Assembly (NCBI GenBank): GCA_038373885.1
Contig: JAWZYV010014416.1
Span: 1-64,000 of the forward strand
Origin: Cheiracanthium punctorium
Taxonomy: Eukaryota > Arthropoda > Arachnida > Araneae > Cheiracanthiidae
Direction of reading: 5' to 3'
DNA: 64,000 bases
Part shown: positions 21,640 through 33,269 of the stretch, in pieces
How positions within the stretch are numbered: the first letter of the stretch is position 1
Layout: every line of letters begins with the position of its first letter
Made by a program: the position numbers and the translations under genes
Notes under the pieces: generated by a model
Told to the model about the DNA's origin: nothing
Database searches by the model: none
The model's input: the letters and a program-made list of their open reading frames with translations, nothing else

Positions 21640-22770
21640 AATAATTTTCGCAAAATCTCAAAATCTAATCAACATTTTTGAAAAATTTTGAAGGCTAGAA
21701 TTTAAGTTGAGTGACATCTATCCTGTCACCCAATTTCGTTCCATTCCCTGCAGTCTTTATTTCGTGATGCTGGAACAAAATTTCAGCATTTTAAAACGAT
21801 TTTCGCAAAATCTCAAAATGTAATCAATATATTTTTAAATTTCAACGCCTATAAATTAAGATTAGCAACTACATCACTAAATTTCGTATCATTCGTATCA
21901 GTCGTTATTACGTGATGTTTGAAGAAATATAAGCGTATTTTGAGAGAATTTTCACAAAATCTCAAAATCTAATAAAAATGTTTAAAAAATTGGACACCTA
22001 TAGTTTATGTTGAGCAACTATCATGTGACTAAATTTCATATCAGATTTTTTTTAATTAGATGCTTATAGTTTAAGGTGAGTGACCACCTATCATTTCACC
22101 AAATATCATTTTTTCACCTTTGCATTTATTACGTGATGTGCGAACACAAATTTACGCAGTTTGAAATGATTTTCTCAAAATCTAGTCAAGATTTTTTTTT
22201 AATTCGACGCCTATGTTCTAAGATCAGTGACCACCTATCATGACACCCAATTTCATATCATTCGCTTTAGTCGTTTTTACGTGATGCTTGAACACAAATT
22301 TACGCAATTTGAAAGGATTTTCGCAAAATCTCAAAATCTAATCAAGATTTTTTAAAAATTCGACGCCTATATTTTAAGTTGAGTGACCACCTATCATGTC
22401 ACTCAATTTCATATCATTCGCTTCAGTCGTTTTTACGTGATACTTGAACACAAATTTACGCAGTTTGAAAGTTTTTTCGCAAAATCTCAAAATCCAGTCA
22501 GGATTTTTTAAAAATTGGACGCCTATGTTTTAATTTGAGTGACCACCTATCACGACACCCAATTTCATATCATTCGCTTCAGTCGTTTTTACGTGATGTT
22601 TGAACACAAATTTACGCAGTTTGAAAGGATTTTCGCAAAATCTGAAAATCTAATCAAGATTTTTTAAAAATTCGACGCCTATGTTTTAAGTTGAGTGACC
22701 ACCTATCATGACACCAAATTTCATATCATTCGCTTCAGTCGTTTTTACGTGATGCTTAAACAAAAAAAGC
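21640..22770. repeat. satellite-like array, ~156-bp unit, about 7 units
   Basis: Units share TTCGCAAAATCTCAAAATCT, GACGCCTAT, GAGTGACCACCTATCATG, ATTTCATATCATTCGCTTC and TTTTTACGTGATG. The first bases of the CGCAAAATC word at 22322, 22478 and 22634 give a period of exactly 156. Units to the left (from 21648) are more diverged and uneven in length. No open frame runs across units. The final unit passes into a GACAGACAGACAAAC run. Confidence 0.85.
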
Positions 22771-22928
22771 GTCACGGACAGAATGACAGACAGACAAACT
22801 TTTTTTTGAGGGTCGCATCGGATTCCCGGGTGCTTGAAACGGATAGAAATCGCAAAATTTTTGAATTCCAAGAAATGTACAGACAAAAGTCTAATTTTAT
22901 TTATATAGATAGATATAAACATATGTTA

Positions 22929-24287
22929 CAGTGAAAACCCGAAATCAGTCAAAACCCGAATTAACTAGTGAAAACGCGTTCTGACTGAGTGCGTTAGGGA
23001 AAACCCGAATTAACTAGGCAAAACGCGTTCTGACTGACAGCGCTAGGCAAAACCCGAATTACCTAAAGAAAACCCGTTTTATTTGAGTAGCGGTAGCACG
23101 TTTTCGAGGGGCCCGTAGATCGGAGGCATATTTTCCAGGGGGCCCCTACAGCAATGGCCGGACCCACTGATATTTTTTCGGGTCTCACAAAGAGCCATCT
23201 TTAGCATATCTTCAAGGGGGCCCCCTAAAGCGATAGCCGGACACAGTAATGTTTTTCGGGTCTCGCAAAGGACCAGCGTTAGCATATTTTCCGGGGGGGC
23301 CCTATAGCGGTGCCGGACCCACTGATGTTTTTTTGTGTCTCGCAAAGGGACAGCATTAGCATATTTTCGAGGGGGCCCCCTAAAGCGATGGCCGGACCCA
23401 GTGATGTTTTTTGGGGTTTCGCAAAGGGCCAGCGTTAGCATATTTTCGAGGGGGCCCCTTGCAGTGATGGCCGGACACACTGATATTTTTTGGATCTCGC
23501 AGAGGGCCAGCGTTAGCATATTTTCCAAGGGGCCCCCTACATCGGTGGCCGGACCCACTGATGTTTTTTTTGGTCTCACAGAGGGCCAGCGTTATTATAT
23601 TTTTGAGGGGGGCCCCTACAGCGGTGGCTGGACACAGTGAGGTTTCTTTGGGTCTCGCAGGGGGCCAGCGTTAGCATATTTTCCAGGGGGACCCTACAGT
23701 GGGGGCCGGACCCACTGATGTTTTTTGGGGTCTCGCAAAGGGCGAGCGTAAGCTAATTTTCGAGGGGGCCCCCTGAAGTGATGGCCGGACCCACTGATGT
23801 TTTTTTGGGTCTCACAGAGGGCCAACGTTAGTATATTTTCGAGGGGGCCCCCTACAGCAGTGGCTGGACACAGTGAGGTTTTTTGGGCTCGCAAAGGGCC
23901 AGCAATAGCATATTTTCGAAGGGGGAGCAAGATCCAATTTTTAGTGGATAAAGCATTAACATTCCTGAATTCACATGGGGAAACATGTCGTTCGGCCACT
24001 ACTGTAAGGGGCCCCTCCTTCGAAAATATGCTAACGCTGGCTCTTTGCGAGACCCGAAAAAAATCGGTGGCACTAGCCATCGCTTTAGGGGGCCCTCCTG
24101 GAAAATATGCGTCCGCTGTAAGGGCCCCTCGAAAACGTGCTACCGCTACTCGAATAAAACGGGTTTTGCCTAGCGCTGTCAGTCAGAACGCGTTTTGCCT
24201 AGTTAATTCGGGTTTTCCCTAACGCACTCAATCAGAACGCGTTTTCCCTAGTTAATTCGGGTTTTGACTGATTTCGGGTTTTCACTG
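22929..24287. mobile_element. Tigger/pogo-like element with long TIRs
   Basis: Starts CAGTGAAAACCCGAAATCAG and ends with its inverse; both ends are bordered by TA (22927-22928 and 24288-24289), as for pogo/Tigger. The inverted repeats are long (about 184 and 164 bp) and are themselves made of alternating AAAACCCGAATTAACTAG and AAAACGCGTTCTGACTGA words. Between them is a minisatellite (23150-23935). There is no transposase frame, so it is non-autonomous. The flanking bases ATGTTA and TAACAT are also inverse of each other, so the true TIR may extend a little further out. Confidence 0.75.
23150..23935. repeat. GC-rich minisatellite, ~79-bp x 10
   Basis: Units contain GCCGGACCCACTGATGTTTT, GGGTCTCGCAAAGGGCCAGC, GTTAGCATATTTTC and a GGGGGCCCCC palindrome. 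Starts of CCGGAC recur every 76-81 bp. Beyond the array, 24000-24120 holds units in the opposite orientation. Overlapping open frames on both strands (for example 23079-23579 minus) are by-products of the repeat. Confidence 0.9.
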
Positions 24288-24350
24288 TAACATATATATG
24301 CGTTATATAAATAAATGTGTCAGCATATCATTGATTATTTATTTTAGATT

Positions 24351-24660
24351 GAGCCGCCCAGGTGGTGAAATACCGAATCGTTCTATCAAGCCTTGGGTCA
24401 GAATTTGATTCCCGGCTTGGGCTTGAGTGTTAACTTGTCGACGTCCCTTCATAGGGTTAACCCTGGCAGTCTAATTGCCATCATATAACTAAATGACAAA
24501 CATTTCAGGATTTAGTAGTCTTGTTTTTCTCTTTTCAGTTCCCTGTGTTCTTTACGTCGAAGGGCTTGGACTGTAGAAGTTCAAAACAATTTTTGAACGA
24601 AACGCGTATCCTCTTTCCTTTTACTTCTTATGTGTGTTTTTTACAAAGATTTTTAATTAC
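24351..24660 (+). mobile_element. tRNA-derived SINE with LINE-like 3' tail
   Basis: The head GAGCCGCCCAGGTGGTGAAA is followed by a B-box-like TTTGATTCCCGG at about 24410. The tail holds GGGCTTGGACTGTAGAAG, GAACGAAACGCGTATCC and TGTGTGTTTTTTACAAAG. The tail is shared with 29240-29356 and more loosely with 42800-42920, while the heads differ. A shared tail is the usual sign that a SINE copies the recognition site of its partner LINE. Confidence 0.65.
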
Positions 24661-24779
24661 TTTAGCGAATGGCTGATGTTTAAGGGCTATCCCTTAGGAA
24701 GAAAATATGGAGTGATTCCACTCGACTTTCAGAACACTTACGATTAAGATCATTACCAACCATTTAAATAAAATTTAAT

Positions 24780-25245
24780 AGATGAAAAATTCAAGCATAT
24801 ATACCAAATTGAAGCTCAATCGAATGCGCCGTTTAAAAGCTAGTGCACTTTCAAGATTTTCTAACCAATATGCCATAATGTAAAAAAAAATCTTTGTCGT
24901 AGTCCTGCAGGAAAACTATAAGTCCTATACACATCAAAATCAATACTGGTCTTACGATGGTGGTTTATAACATGTATACTTAATTTGAGCTCAATCTAAT
25001 GTACCGTTTAAACGCTAGCGCACTTTCAAGAATTCTCCCCTATAGGCCATAATGTAAAAGAAATCTTTGTCGTAGCCCTGTAGAAAAACTATAAGTCCTA
25101 TACCCACCAAAATCAATTCCGGTCTTGCGACGGTGGCTTATAACATATATACCCAATTTGGGCTCAATCTAATTCCCCGTTTAGGAGCTATCGTGTTCAC
25201 TCACATACACATACACATACACACACACACATACATACATACATC
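24780..25245. repeat. ~180-bp tandem duplication plus CA/CATA microsatellite
   Basis: Units at about 24795, 24978 and 25152 share GAGCTCAATC(T/G)AATG, GCCATAATGTAAAA, AAATCTTTGTCGTAG and ACTATAAGTCCTATAC. The last unit is cut short by a run of ACACATACACATACACACAC (25200-25245). Confidence 0.75.
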
Positions 25246-25249
25246 TCGT

Positions 25250-25860
25250 AAAAATAACATAAATGAATTCAGAGGACCTCAAAACGTGTAAATACACCAA
25301 AATCTCGAACTCGAATTTTTTCATGATTACAATACTTTCCTTGCATGGTACATGTTCAGAAAGTAAAAATAATAAATAAACTGTTTTTTACCCTTGTGAT
25401 TTTACTGCCAGTATATATTTATCAAGTGAAAAATAATCAGCAGTAAATATCATTCAAACTAAAAATTGTATTTTTACAACATATGATTTAATAAATAAAA
25501 TACATGTTTATGTAATGTTCATTATTTTGGGGTGAAGCTGGCCGCAAAATATTTTTTAAGTTTTGTCTGTACTCAGATGTTGAGAATTCGGAAAACGCTA
25601 TATTTAATGCACTATATCGATTTATTACTCTTCCTTCAAAACGAAAAACCACATCATCGTACAGTTTTCTGGTACTACTGTGTGCAGTATTTTGATAATT
25701 AAGATCGCTCTGAATGCGTTTTACCAGTGTAAGCTAAGGTATCATCAACAAAAGGAATAAATTATTTTTTATTCCTTTTCCTTACTTATTTTTTATTCAG
25801 ATTTATATACGCGAGTCATACAGATGTTGTTTAGAATATTTTAAATGGAGTGGAATAATT
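25250..25860. other. no gene seen
   Basis: AT-rich sequence with no recognisable feature. Confidence 0.4.
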
Positions 25861-25864
25861 TTTT

Positions 25865-26075
25865 TTCAACAGGCGGGCACTTGCAGATTAGGCATTGCCC
25901 ACTACAACTGCCCGAAAGTATTGCGGTCATTTTATTATGGGGGCACCCAGTGGGCGGCCAGCGTTACCCCCTATGAAGGAACGGAGAAGTTAACATCCTT
26001 GCCCAGGCCAGAATTCGAGCCCGGACCCAAGGCGTGAGAGAATGGTTATTAAGCCACCACACCACCTGGGTGGCG
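25865..26075 (-). mobile_element. tRNA-derived SINE
   Basis: On the minus strand the head CCACCCAGGTGGTGTGGTGG is followed by GGGCTCGAATTCTGG, a B-box. The body shares GTTAACTT and CCTTCATAGGG with the SINE at 24351, so the family is the same. Flanks ATATTTTAAATGGA and ACATTTATAAATGGA look like an imperfect target duplication. Confidence 0.65.
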
Positions 26076-26079
26076 AAGA

Positions 26080-26705
26080 ACATTTATAAATGGAATTGTT
26101 TTTGAGAGAGTTTAGATTATTAACAAGTTTCAGTGTTAACAGTAAGCGCCAGATTTTTATGCTCGTTACTATTGGATAAAATGAAAGGCACGATTTCAAC
26201 GAAGGAAAACAAATATTTTAGAGATTTTTTTATTATTACTTAAAAAGAAATCGTGATAGAACTTGTAATTTACAGTTTTCGTAACTTCTCTCTTTCGTCA
26301 AATTTCTTTTAAGTAATCAGGCTACCGTTTTGTGGAGAGAATAGACGAAAGATTCTCTCCCTTCAAATCAAACTGAGTACAATGAAGTACGAAGCTAGAA
26401 AAAAGTACACAAAAAATTCTTGAACCACTAACAGGTTACCGCATTGATATATATGCTTCGTTGGACTCCTGTCTTGATAATATTGCATACCCTGAACTTT
26501 CGAGCTGTTGCTAAGCGAATGCAGCCAAAAGAAAAAATAGTAGAAGCTTGTGCTCCGTGTAAACCAGGCAACCACTTTTTGTTAACAATAATTTTAAATT
26601 TAAAAAATTGGAAAGTAAGGAAACGTAAATCCCGTGCAATGTTCTCAGATAACTATCTAAGTATTATTATTAGGCATGGTAGTCTATTTGTGATTGGGGT
26701 TCTAG
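26080..26705. other. no gene seen
   Basis: Overlapping short frames on both strands at 26363-26740 are not recognisable. No other feature is seen. Confidence 0.35.
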
Positions 26706-27147
26706 TAACACCTACTACATACAGAAAGCCTCACAACTGAAACTTTGATGTCACCACTACTCTTTCAAGTGATGACGTCATCACAGTTTTAGTTTCATAA
26801 AGTGAAACTATTTGAATTTTCTGGTGAGTGCTACAAATATTAGCAAATATCTTAAATTAAAGATAAAAATTAAAATACTTTTGTGATAGAAAACAATTCA
26901 TTATGATCTAGTTCCTTATTATATTACATAATTAGTTAAAATTAAAAACTTGTCCTTTGTCGCAAAATTAAATTTTCTATCTCAAATAATTAAAATGATG
27001 TTGTGCGTGAGTAAACTCACCAGAAATTTTAAATAGTTTTGCTTTATGAAAATAAAATTGTGTTAATGTCTTTCCTGAAGGTTTACTAATGACGTGAAAG
27101 CTTGGTGACGTAGCAGTTGTTAGGCTTTCTATATCTAGGAGGTGTTG
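26706..27147. mobile_element. CRE-bearing foldback MITE, copy E
   Basis: Ends TAACACCTACTACATACAG and CTATATCTAGGAGGTGTTG are inverse of each other. A TGACGTCA is at 26773-26780. Blocks AGTTTCATAAAGTGAAACT, TTTTCTGGTGAGTG and GATAAAAATTAAAATACTTT fix its membership. The right end runs directly towards mariner copy 2. Confidence 0.8.
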
Positions 27148-27239
27148 ACGTTAGTCACCGCCAGAAGAACCGCAGGATCGGGCGAACACGGAAATTCAGC
27201 TTACCGTAGCATGGACGAGTTAGCGGCAGAACCAGCAAC

Positions 27240-27810
27240 ACTTAGAGAACATTAAACTAGCAGCGGGAATCGTCCTTGCAGCAGATAAAATAAATGCGAC
27301 ACCAGAAAACTTTCAGAGAGTGCGTCAATCAGTTATTTGCCAATGATCATTTGCGCGCAGATCCGATGCTCAGCCGACAATCTGAGCATCCTATCTGCGC
27401 GTCTATTAAGTCTATTTTGACGGCAATGAATGTGTTTATGCAGATAAGTCTCTTGACAGTTAAAAATTCAGTTATGCGTATCACCTTACACTTTTCCACT
27501 GCTGATAGTCCAGTCCAACCATACGTTCCATAGTAAATATTGATCGTCCTTATGAGTATAATCACCCTTTTTATTTTGTAAAAAGCGTTCTGTAATACAA
27601 ATACGATATGAGATTTTTTTGGTTACTTATAACTCCGCGCCTACTATGCAATTTTTTAAAATCAAGTATATCACAAATTTTCATGCATAATATTTTTATT
27701 AGTACAATCAGTGCCCTCAGTACATCAGTTAGATGTAGCATTATTAAGCTTTATATTACTTTCATGTAACCATTAGCACATAAACGAGTAAGCAAATTAC
27801 CTCGAACTTT
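27240..27810 (+). mobile_element. Tc1/mariner relic, copy 2 (3' part)
   Basis: About 27255-27345 still encodes a recognisable AADKINATPENFQRVRQS, the C-terminal transposase stretch also in copy 1. The following 3' region matches copies 1 and 3 (ATGAGTATAATCACCCTTTTT, CCGCGCCTACTATGCAA, GTAACCATTAGCACATAAA). The catalytic part of the gene is missing, and similarity ends near 27810. Confidence 0.7.
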
Positions 27811-27839
27811 GCTTTGTACACGAGCTGCGTTCAAGGAAA

Positions 27840-28150
27840 GTTTTTTAAATGTTTAGCTCCAAAAGTGTTCACTAGGTTGCGCGTTACGTGGGGAATTCAG
27901 CACCAGAAATGACTCCAATTAGTTAATAAATGTTCAAAAACTATTGAATAAATGTTGAAATTGTTTTTAAATTTCGAGTTAGTCATTTCCATTGTTAAAT
28001 TTGCTGTAGTTTTCATGCAAAGCGCCACCTAGTGGACATTTTTGGAACTTTTTTTATACTGCAATTCCTCAAGAACTGACACATGGGACATAAATTCGCT
28101 TATATTTCGGGTTTTCTATTATCGTCCTAAAGTATAAAGTGAGACGATTC
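27840..28150 (+). repeat. diverged copy of the MITE at 63287-63700
   Basis: Shares CATG(C)AAAGCGCCAC(C)TAGTGGA-type sequence (28014-28042) and a loose match either side with 63440-63560. Neither end is well defined here. Confidence 0.4.
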
Positions 28151-28900
28151 CATACATACATAATTTGGAAGGTTATAATACATAAACTCACAAAATATGG
28201 CTTTTAAAAATGTAAACATACTTGTTTTTGCTGCAGCTGTAGTATTGTGCCCTCTTCTCAAAATATGCTTTTTTGATGCTTTGGAACATTTTTCTAAAAA
28301 TCTGTTCCTGGTAAACAGTTGGAACTTTCCAAAATTGTTCAACTAACTCGTTTCTTTAAAAATACGTAACATTAAAGATCTGCATGAATGAAAAAAATTT
28401 GATTATAACGATTTTGTTTGTTCGTTTGTTACTTTAATTTTTAAAATTTTTAAAGTATTTTAGTAAAATATTTTTATAATTTTATTTTTTTCCCACCAAA
28501 ATGAAAATCGCTACTTATTATTCTTAGATAATATATTTTCTGATACTATACCAAATTTTATGGTGATAAAGTCAATAGTTTTTTTGAAAATTGTACCTAA
28601 CTGAAATAGTGTTCAAAACATGTCGTATGGATATGTAAAAAGTTAATTAGTTTTAAAAAACTAATAAATGATTCCAATTAATTTTTTAAATTTATATATG
28701 AACTACAAAGTGTGTATATATAGTGGACAAGAAATGTCATTTCTACTTTTATTTTTAAATAAAATGCATCATCATATCTGCCAACTGTTCCGAGTTTATC
28801 AGAAAAAATTTTACCACAATATTTAAACAGATAAATTTAAGATTGGTACAAATTTTTTGCAAGGCTAGTATGGTGAGTGATGGCCGTACAGTGGACTTGT
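28150..28900. other. no gene seen; partial palindromic MITE
   Basis: AT-rich. Bases 28776-28836 (CTGCCAACTGTTCCG, then TTTTACCACAATATTTAAACAG) match one arm of the palindromic MITE family at 55277-55424. Confidence 0.4.
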
Positions 28901-29356
28901 TCATTAGTTGGCGCGGCTTTCGTATTGGACATCTGGAGCTCAAGTTCAATTCGGATACTTACCTTAGCGGACGGAGAAGGCGCGGCTGACTATATCATTG
29001 TTCTTCAAACTTCAAGTTCCAGTGAAGCAGGTATTGGTTCTCAAGGACTCTTAAGGATACTTGGTGGTGAGAGCTCCCTACCTATCTTTTGAGTGCTTGA
29101 TCCATCGGTTCTGCTCAGTGGTTTTTCGGACTGGTTCTTTTCAGAGCCTTCTCGGGAAGATAACTACTGGACTGGTGACGATCCTGCTTTCTGTCTCTTG
29201 CTGTTTTTCCATTCAGTGAGTTTTTATTTACATCTTTTTGGCAAACTATGATGGGACTTGGACTGACGAAGGCCAAAACAATTTTTGGTTGAAACGTGCG
29301 TATCCTCTTACCTATAACATCTTATGTGTGTTTTTTACAAAGTTTTTTATTTACTT
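28900..29356 (+). mobile_element. tRNA-derived SINE with shared 3' tail
   Basis: The head TAGTTGGCGCGGC is an A-box and AGTTCAATTCGG, about 30 bp on, a B-box. The tail (29253-29350) holds GGGACTTGGACTGACGAAGG, GTTGAAACGTGCGTATCC and TGTGTGTTTTTTACAAAG, matching 24540-24660. It directly abuts the 5' end of the LINE at 29357. Confidence 0.6.
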
Positions 29357-29535
29357 TAAACTATGATACTGTTCCCGGTATCGCCCTGATGTCCCGGACT
29401 GCTCGCAGTAATCAACCAGTGTCTTCCTAGGAAGCATTGAAGGAGTGTTACTGTGTAGCCCCCCCCTTTTTTTGCCAAGTCTTTCTTTTTCTGATCCCCA
29501 ACTAGGGATTCTTCCATTACACTCACCAACTTCTT

Positions 29536-31383
29536 ATGATGGCTTCTAACAGCTACAGACAAACTTTTGAGCAGCTCTATGCTGACAAAGACAAAAATAA
29601 TCTTTATGTTTATTTCATTGGATTCTTAGACTTTGTGGATTCTCTTGTTGCGCAGCAACATCCTATCTTACAGAAATTACCTGACTATGACAAGCAAGTC
29701 ATGACATTTATTGACACACCTACCACGGGCACCCTTGCCGTGATCCCTATCTTCAAAGAGTATCAAGCTTACATGACGGCATAAACCCACGACGTTTTCA
29801 GTCAACTAGGCTTATTTCCGCCATCGTTACACAGGAAACGTGGTCGCGACATTGAGGGTGATTCCCACGATGCCAAGCATAAGCCAAAAGACTTACCTTC
29901 TTCCTCCGAACACTCAGAGGATGAAATTGAAATAGATGCCATTGACACTAACAACTCCAGTCAAACTCCTGAGGCACTAAGCTCCGGGACACCTAACGCA
30001 CCAGTCGACAACCACTTAAATAATGTACATGATGAGAACGTAGACTTAAATGCTGTCGGCACAAAACATCGTTTCTTCTGCGAATTCCCCGCAGGGACAC
30101 ATACCACTCACTGTGAAGCAATTTCTAAAATTGTTGGACACCAAGTCCTCTGTAAATACACTGGACAACTTTTCATGATTTCTCTTAAGAATGACCTCAA
30201 ATTTCGAGAGGTTCAAGCATATCTTAAGAATAACCAAATTGGATGCCAAACCTTTGACAGAAAGCGGCAACGGCCTATCAAAATTATGATTAAAGGTATT
30301 CCATCCTCCACACCTAAAAATGAAATTGAGGACTTGCTCACTAACTTGGGCTATGTCCCACTCAACATTGCATTTATTCGTAATAAATTTAAAAAACTAC
30401 TACCATACTGCGTCGTGGACCTTCAACGCACCTCTAACATAGAGGAGGTCTACAGCTTAACCAATTACCAATACCTTTCCATTACCGTTAAAAAATATCA
30501 CGGTAATAAAGTTAAAATGTGTCACAATTTCCAAGCATATTGTCACTCCTCGTTCAACTGCACCTTGACCCCAAGGTGCGTGAAATGTGCCGGAAATCAC
30601 TTGTTCCGAAACTGCCCCACCAAGGGCAAAGACCCTGTTTGCTGTGCAAACTGTTCGGGCCCTCATGAGTCGATTTACCATGGTTGCCCCAAAACCCCCC
30701 AAAATCGACATAAAAACTTTGCTACCAAGCCCATTACTCCTAAGGCCACTGGTAACAATCCCACCATGCGTCAAAAACTTGCACCCTTCGCCGCACCCCC
30801 ACCGGGAACTTCTGCATGGACCCAAGTGGGTAGAAAACGCAAACAAAATCAAACCATCTATCTTTTCGATCAACCTGAGACTCATGCTCAGACTCACACT
30901 GCAAATACCGTGGAGAATATGATAACCGAAACAGAGCCTGCTCAGAACTCTGTCACCAGCTCTGAAGTAATTCCCACTGATAACATTGACATCAACAACA
31001 AGACCAACAACGTACCTGATCCTGGTTCTCAAACCACCAAATCTCAACAACCAAACAAGGTTACCATGAACAACAAAAAACACACTGCCAAAAATACTGG
31101 CAAAAAGCCTAAACCTTAAAAGAAGGCTACCCAACCTAAACGCCCTAAGGCTAAAAGTGCTACCACTAATGGTGCCAAATCAATTACCTCACTTGTTGAG
31201 GTTATTGAAACTATTCCAGAATTAAACAAAATTCTTGATATTCCCTCCCTCCTCCGTACACTACGGGAGGCTATTACAGCAGTTCAAGAATATGATGACC
31301 CACTGGATAAGGCCTTTGCCCTACTCCAAATCATTGCTGACAAACTAGACCCCGAACATGAAGAGACACCAAATGAATCTTAG
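29536..31383 (+). pseudogene. LINE ORF1 (gag-like, zinc knuckles), two stops
   Basis: Reads as one frame of 615 codons from the ATG at 29536 to a TAG at 31381-31383, broken only by TAA at 29782-29784 and TAA at 31117-31119. It would encode an RNA-binding protein that packages the LINE RNA. Codons about 230-315 resemble the PRE-C2HC domain. Codons about 329-385 hold knuckles: a degenerate CHNFQAYCHSSFNC, then CVKCAGNHLFRNC and CANCSGPHESIYHGC. The N-terminus is acidic and the C-terminus is Lys/Pro-rich. No frameshifts are seen in 1.8 kb, so the copy is not very old. The start is supported by the preceding untranslated stretch. ORF2 overlaps its last 26 bases. Confidence 0.85.
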
Positions 31384-33269
31384 AATCATCCTGTGGAACG
31401 CCCAAGGGCTCCACAGGAAAATCTCTGACCTACGGGACTTTCTTTGCCATAACGACACTGACCTCATACTCATTCAGGAAACCATGTTCCATCCAAATTA
31501 TAAATACAATATACCTAACTATACTCTTTACCGTACAGATCGGACGGTCTCAAATGGGCGTACATCTGGCGGTACTGCCATCTACATAAAAAACTCTATA
31601 CCTCACTCTTTTATTCCAGTACCTCTTACATCACTTAAGGCTACTACTGTCATTATACACACCATGCAAGGTGATCTTATGGTCACCTCTGAATATATCA
31701 AACCCAAGACTGACTTTCCGGAAAGTGATTTCCGAATTCTTCTATCTCGTTGCCCCGCTAATATCATTGCGGGTGACTTAAACGCCCACCACTATGCGTA
31801 GAATGGAAGATATAATTGCAAAAGAGGCACTGGCCTCCTTAAATTTCTAATTGGTACGCACTCTAAACTGGCATATCCACCTACTCCCACACACTTTTTT
31901 ACTACTGGATCTTCCACATAGACCTTGTTTTACATCAAGGCTTGCACCAACAAGTAAACTGTATGAGTCTTCAACATTTTACATCTGACCATCTTCCGGT
32001 GCAATTTGATCTCGATATCAACCTCACACTTAAAGACACCACGAGGGTCTCCACCAACTGGAACAGATTTACTGAAACGCTCCTTGACGTTCCTTTTACT
32101 GTTCCTACCCTCACTAACTCCCAACAAATAGATTTGAGGTGACTCGTATCACCACCCTTATTAGTGTCGCTTATGCAAACTCTTCCAAAGCTGTAAACCA
32201 CAGCGCAAATGCCAAGCTCCCCATTTTCATACGGAGACTCATTAACCAACGGAACGCTGCCCACGTATCCTTCCAACAATCCAGACACCCCGAGGACCGG
32301 GCCTTATATCATCGCCTTAGGGCAAAACTCCGAAAACTCATTCTACAACATTCTCGTCAAAATTGGACGAACTATATTGAGGGCCTATCTGCTACTGATG
32401 GTTCGAGGGCCATTAGAAAAATCACCAACAAAAAGACCACCATACCTCCCCTCAAGGACAATACCAGTACCTATGTTACTCACACTGACAAGGCAAATTG
32501 CCTGGCCCGATCTTATTCCAAGCAATTCTCTAATGACAACTTTGACAATGACCTTACTGCCCACCAACAAAATGTTGATGACACATTAACTGACTTTTTA
32601 TCTCGTCCTCCTTCATTTAACATTCCACCTGTGATTCCTTCGGAAGTCGCAAAGGTTATAAACAAACTTAACATCAGGAAATGTCCTGGTCAAGATAAAA
32701 TATCAAATATGATGTTAAAAAACATCCCTGCGAAAATTCTCCTCCTTATTACTTTCCTTACCAACGCCATATTTAAGACACATTACTTTCCAACATCCTG
32801 GAAAATTGCCATTGTCTGTCCCATACCAAAGCCGGGACAAGACATGACTAACCCTTCATCATATAGGCCAATTAATCTGCTCAGCTCATTGAGTAAGATT
32901 ACTGGACGCTTATTCCTAAACTGTCTTCACGATTAGATCTCAAATCACAACTTACTACTTCCTGAGCAATTTGGCTTTCGTGAGGGCCACAGTACAATTC
33001 ACCAATTACTCAGAGTTGTAGAAACCGCTTTCGAAGCTGTACAAGACAAACAGAAGGCTGCCATACTCCTACTCGACTTGCAAAAAGCATTCGACAAAGT
33101 ATGGCATAACGGACTTCTATTCAAACTAACACAGCTTAACATCCCCGACGCTTATATACATGACATTAAAAGCTACCTAATTAACAGAATCTTTGTTGTC
33201 CGTGTTAACGACACAACTTCTGATACATATCCCATTTCTAGTGGTGTCCCTCAGGGCTCGATCCTGGGA
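31358..33269 (+). pseudogene. LINE ORF2: endonuclease and partial RT
   Basis: Starts at ATG 31358, +1 relative to ORF1. The APE-type endonuclease nicks target DNA; its motifs are WNAQGL, IQET, GGTAIYIK, GDLNAHH and, after a frame change near 31910, SDHLPV. There are stops at 31799-31801 and 31919-31921 and a second frame change near 32100-32135. RT follows: KCPGQDKI, CPIPKPGQD, SSYRPINLL, a TAG at 32934-32936, then EQFGFREGHST, LLLDLQKAFDKVWH and SGVPQGSILG, where LINE similarity ends at about 33269. The catalytic FADD/YADD part is missing. The expected remainder is not found elsewhere in the window. Confidence 0.85.

Larger units (their letters stand above)
29357..33269 (+). mobile_element. 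Jockey-type LINE, fused to Ty3 pol
   Basis: Layout: a ~180-bp 5' untranslated region, gag-like ORF1 (29536-31383), and ORF2 starting inside ORF1's end (31358) with endonuclease and reverse transcriptase. The sequence leaves the LINE just after the RT motif GVPQGSILG, so the YADD-type catalytic box, the rest of ORF2 and the 3' end are all missing. The frame then continues without a break into Ty3-type pol. Jockey affiliation rests on the PRE-C2HC-like ORF1, the zinc knuckles and the overlapping ORFs. It has at least four in-frame stops and two frameshifts, so it is dead. Confidence 0.8.

Noticed and set aside
21640..22770. CRISPR-like array
   Set aside because: Units are contiguous ~156-bp repeats with no distinct spacers, in eukaryotic DNA.
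23079..24222. Several 100-166-codon frames on both strands
   Set aside because: All lie in the ~79-bp minisatellite and its inverted units; the frames are repeat by-products.
30457..31134. 225-codon minus-strand frame
   Set aside because: It is antisense to LINE ORF1, whose plus frame carries real zinc-knuckle motifs.
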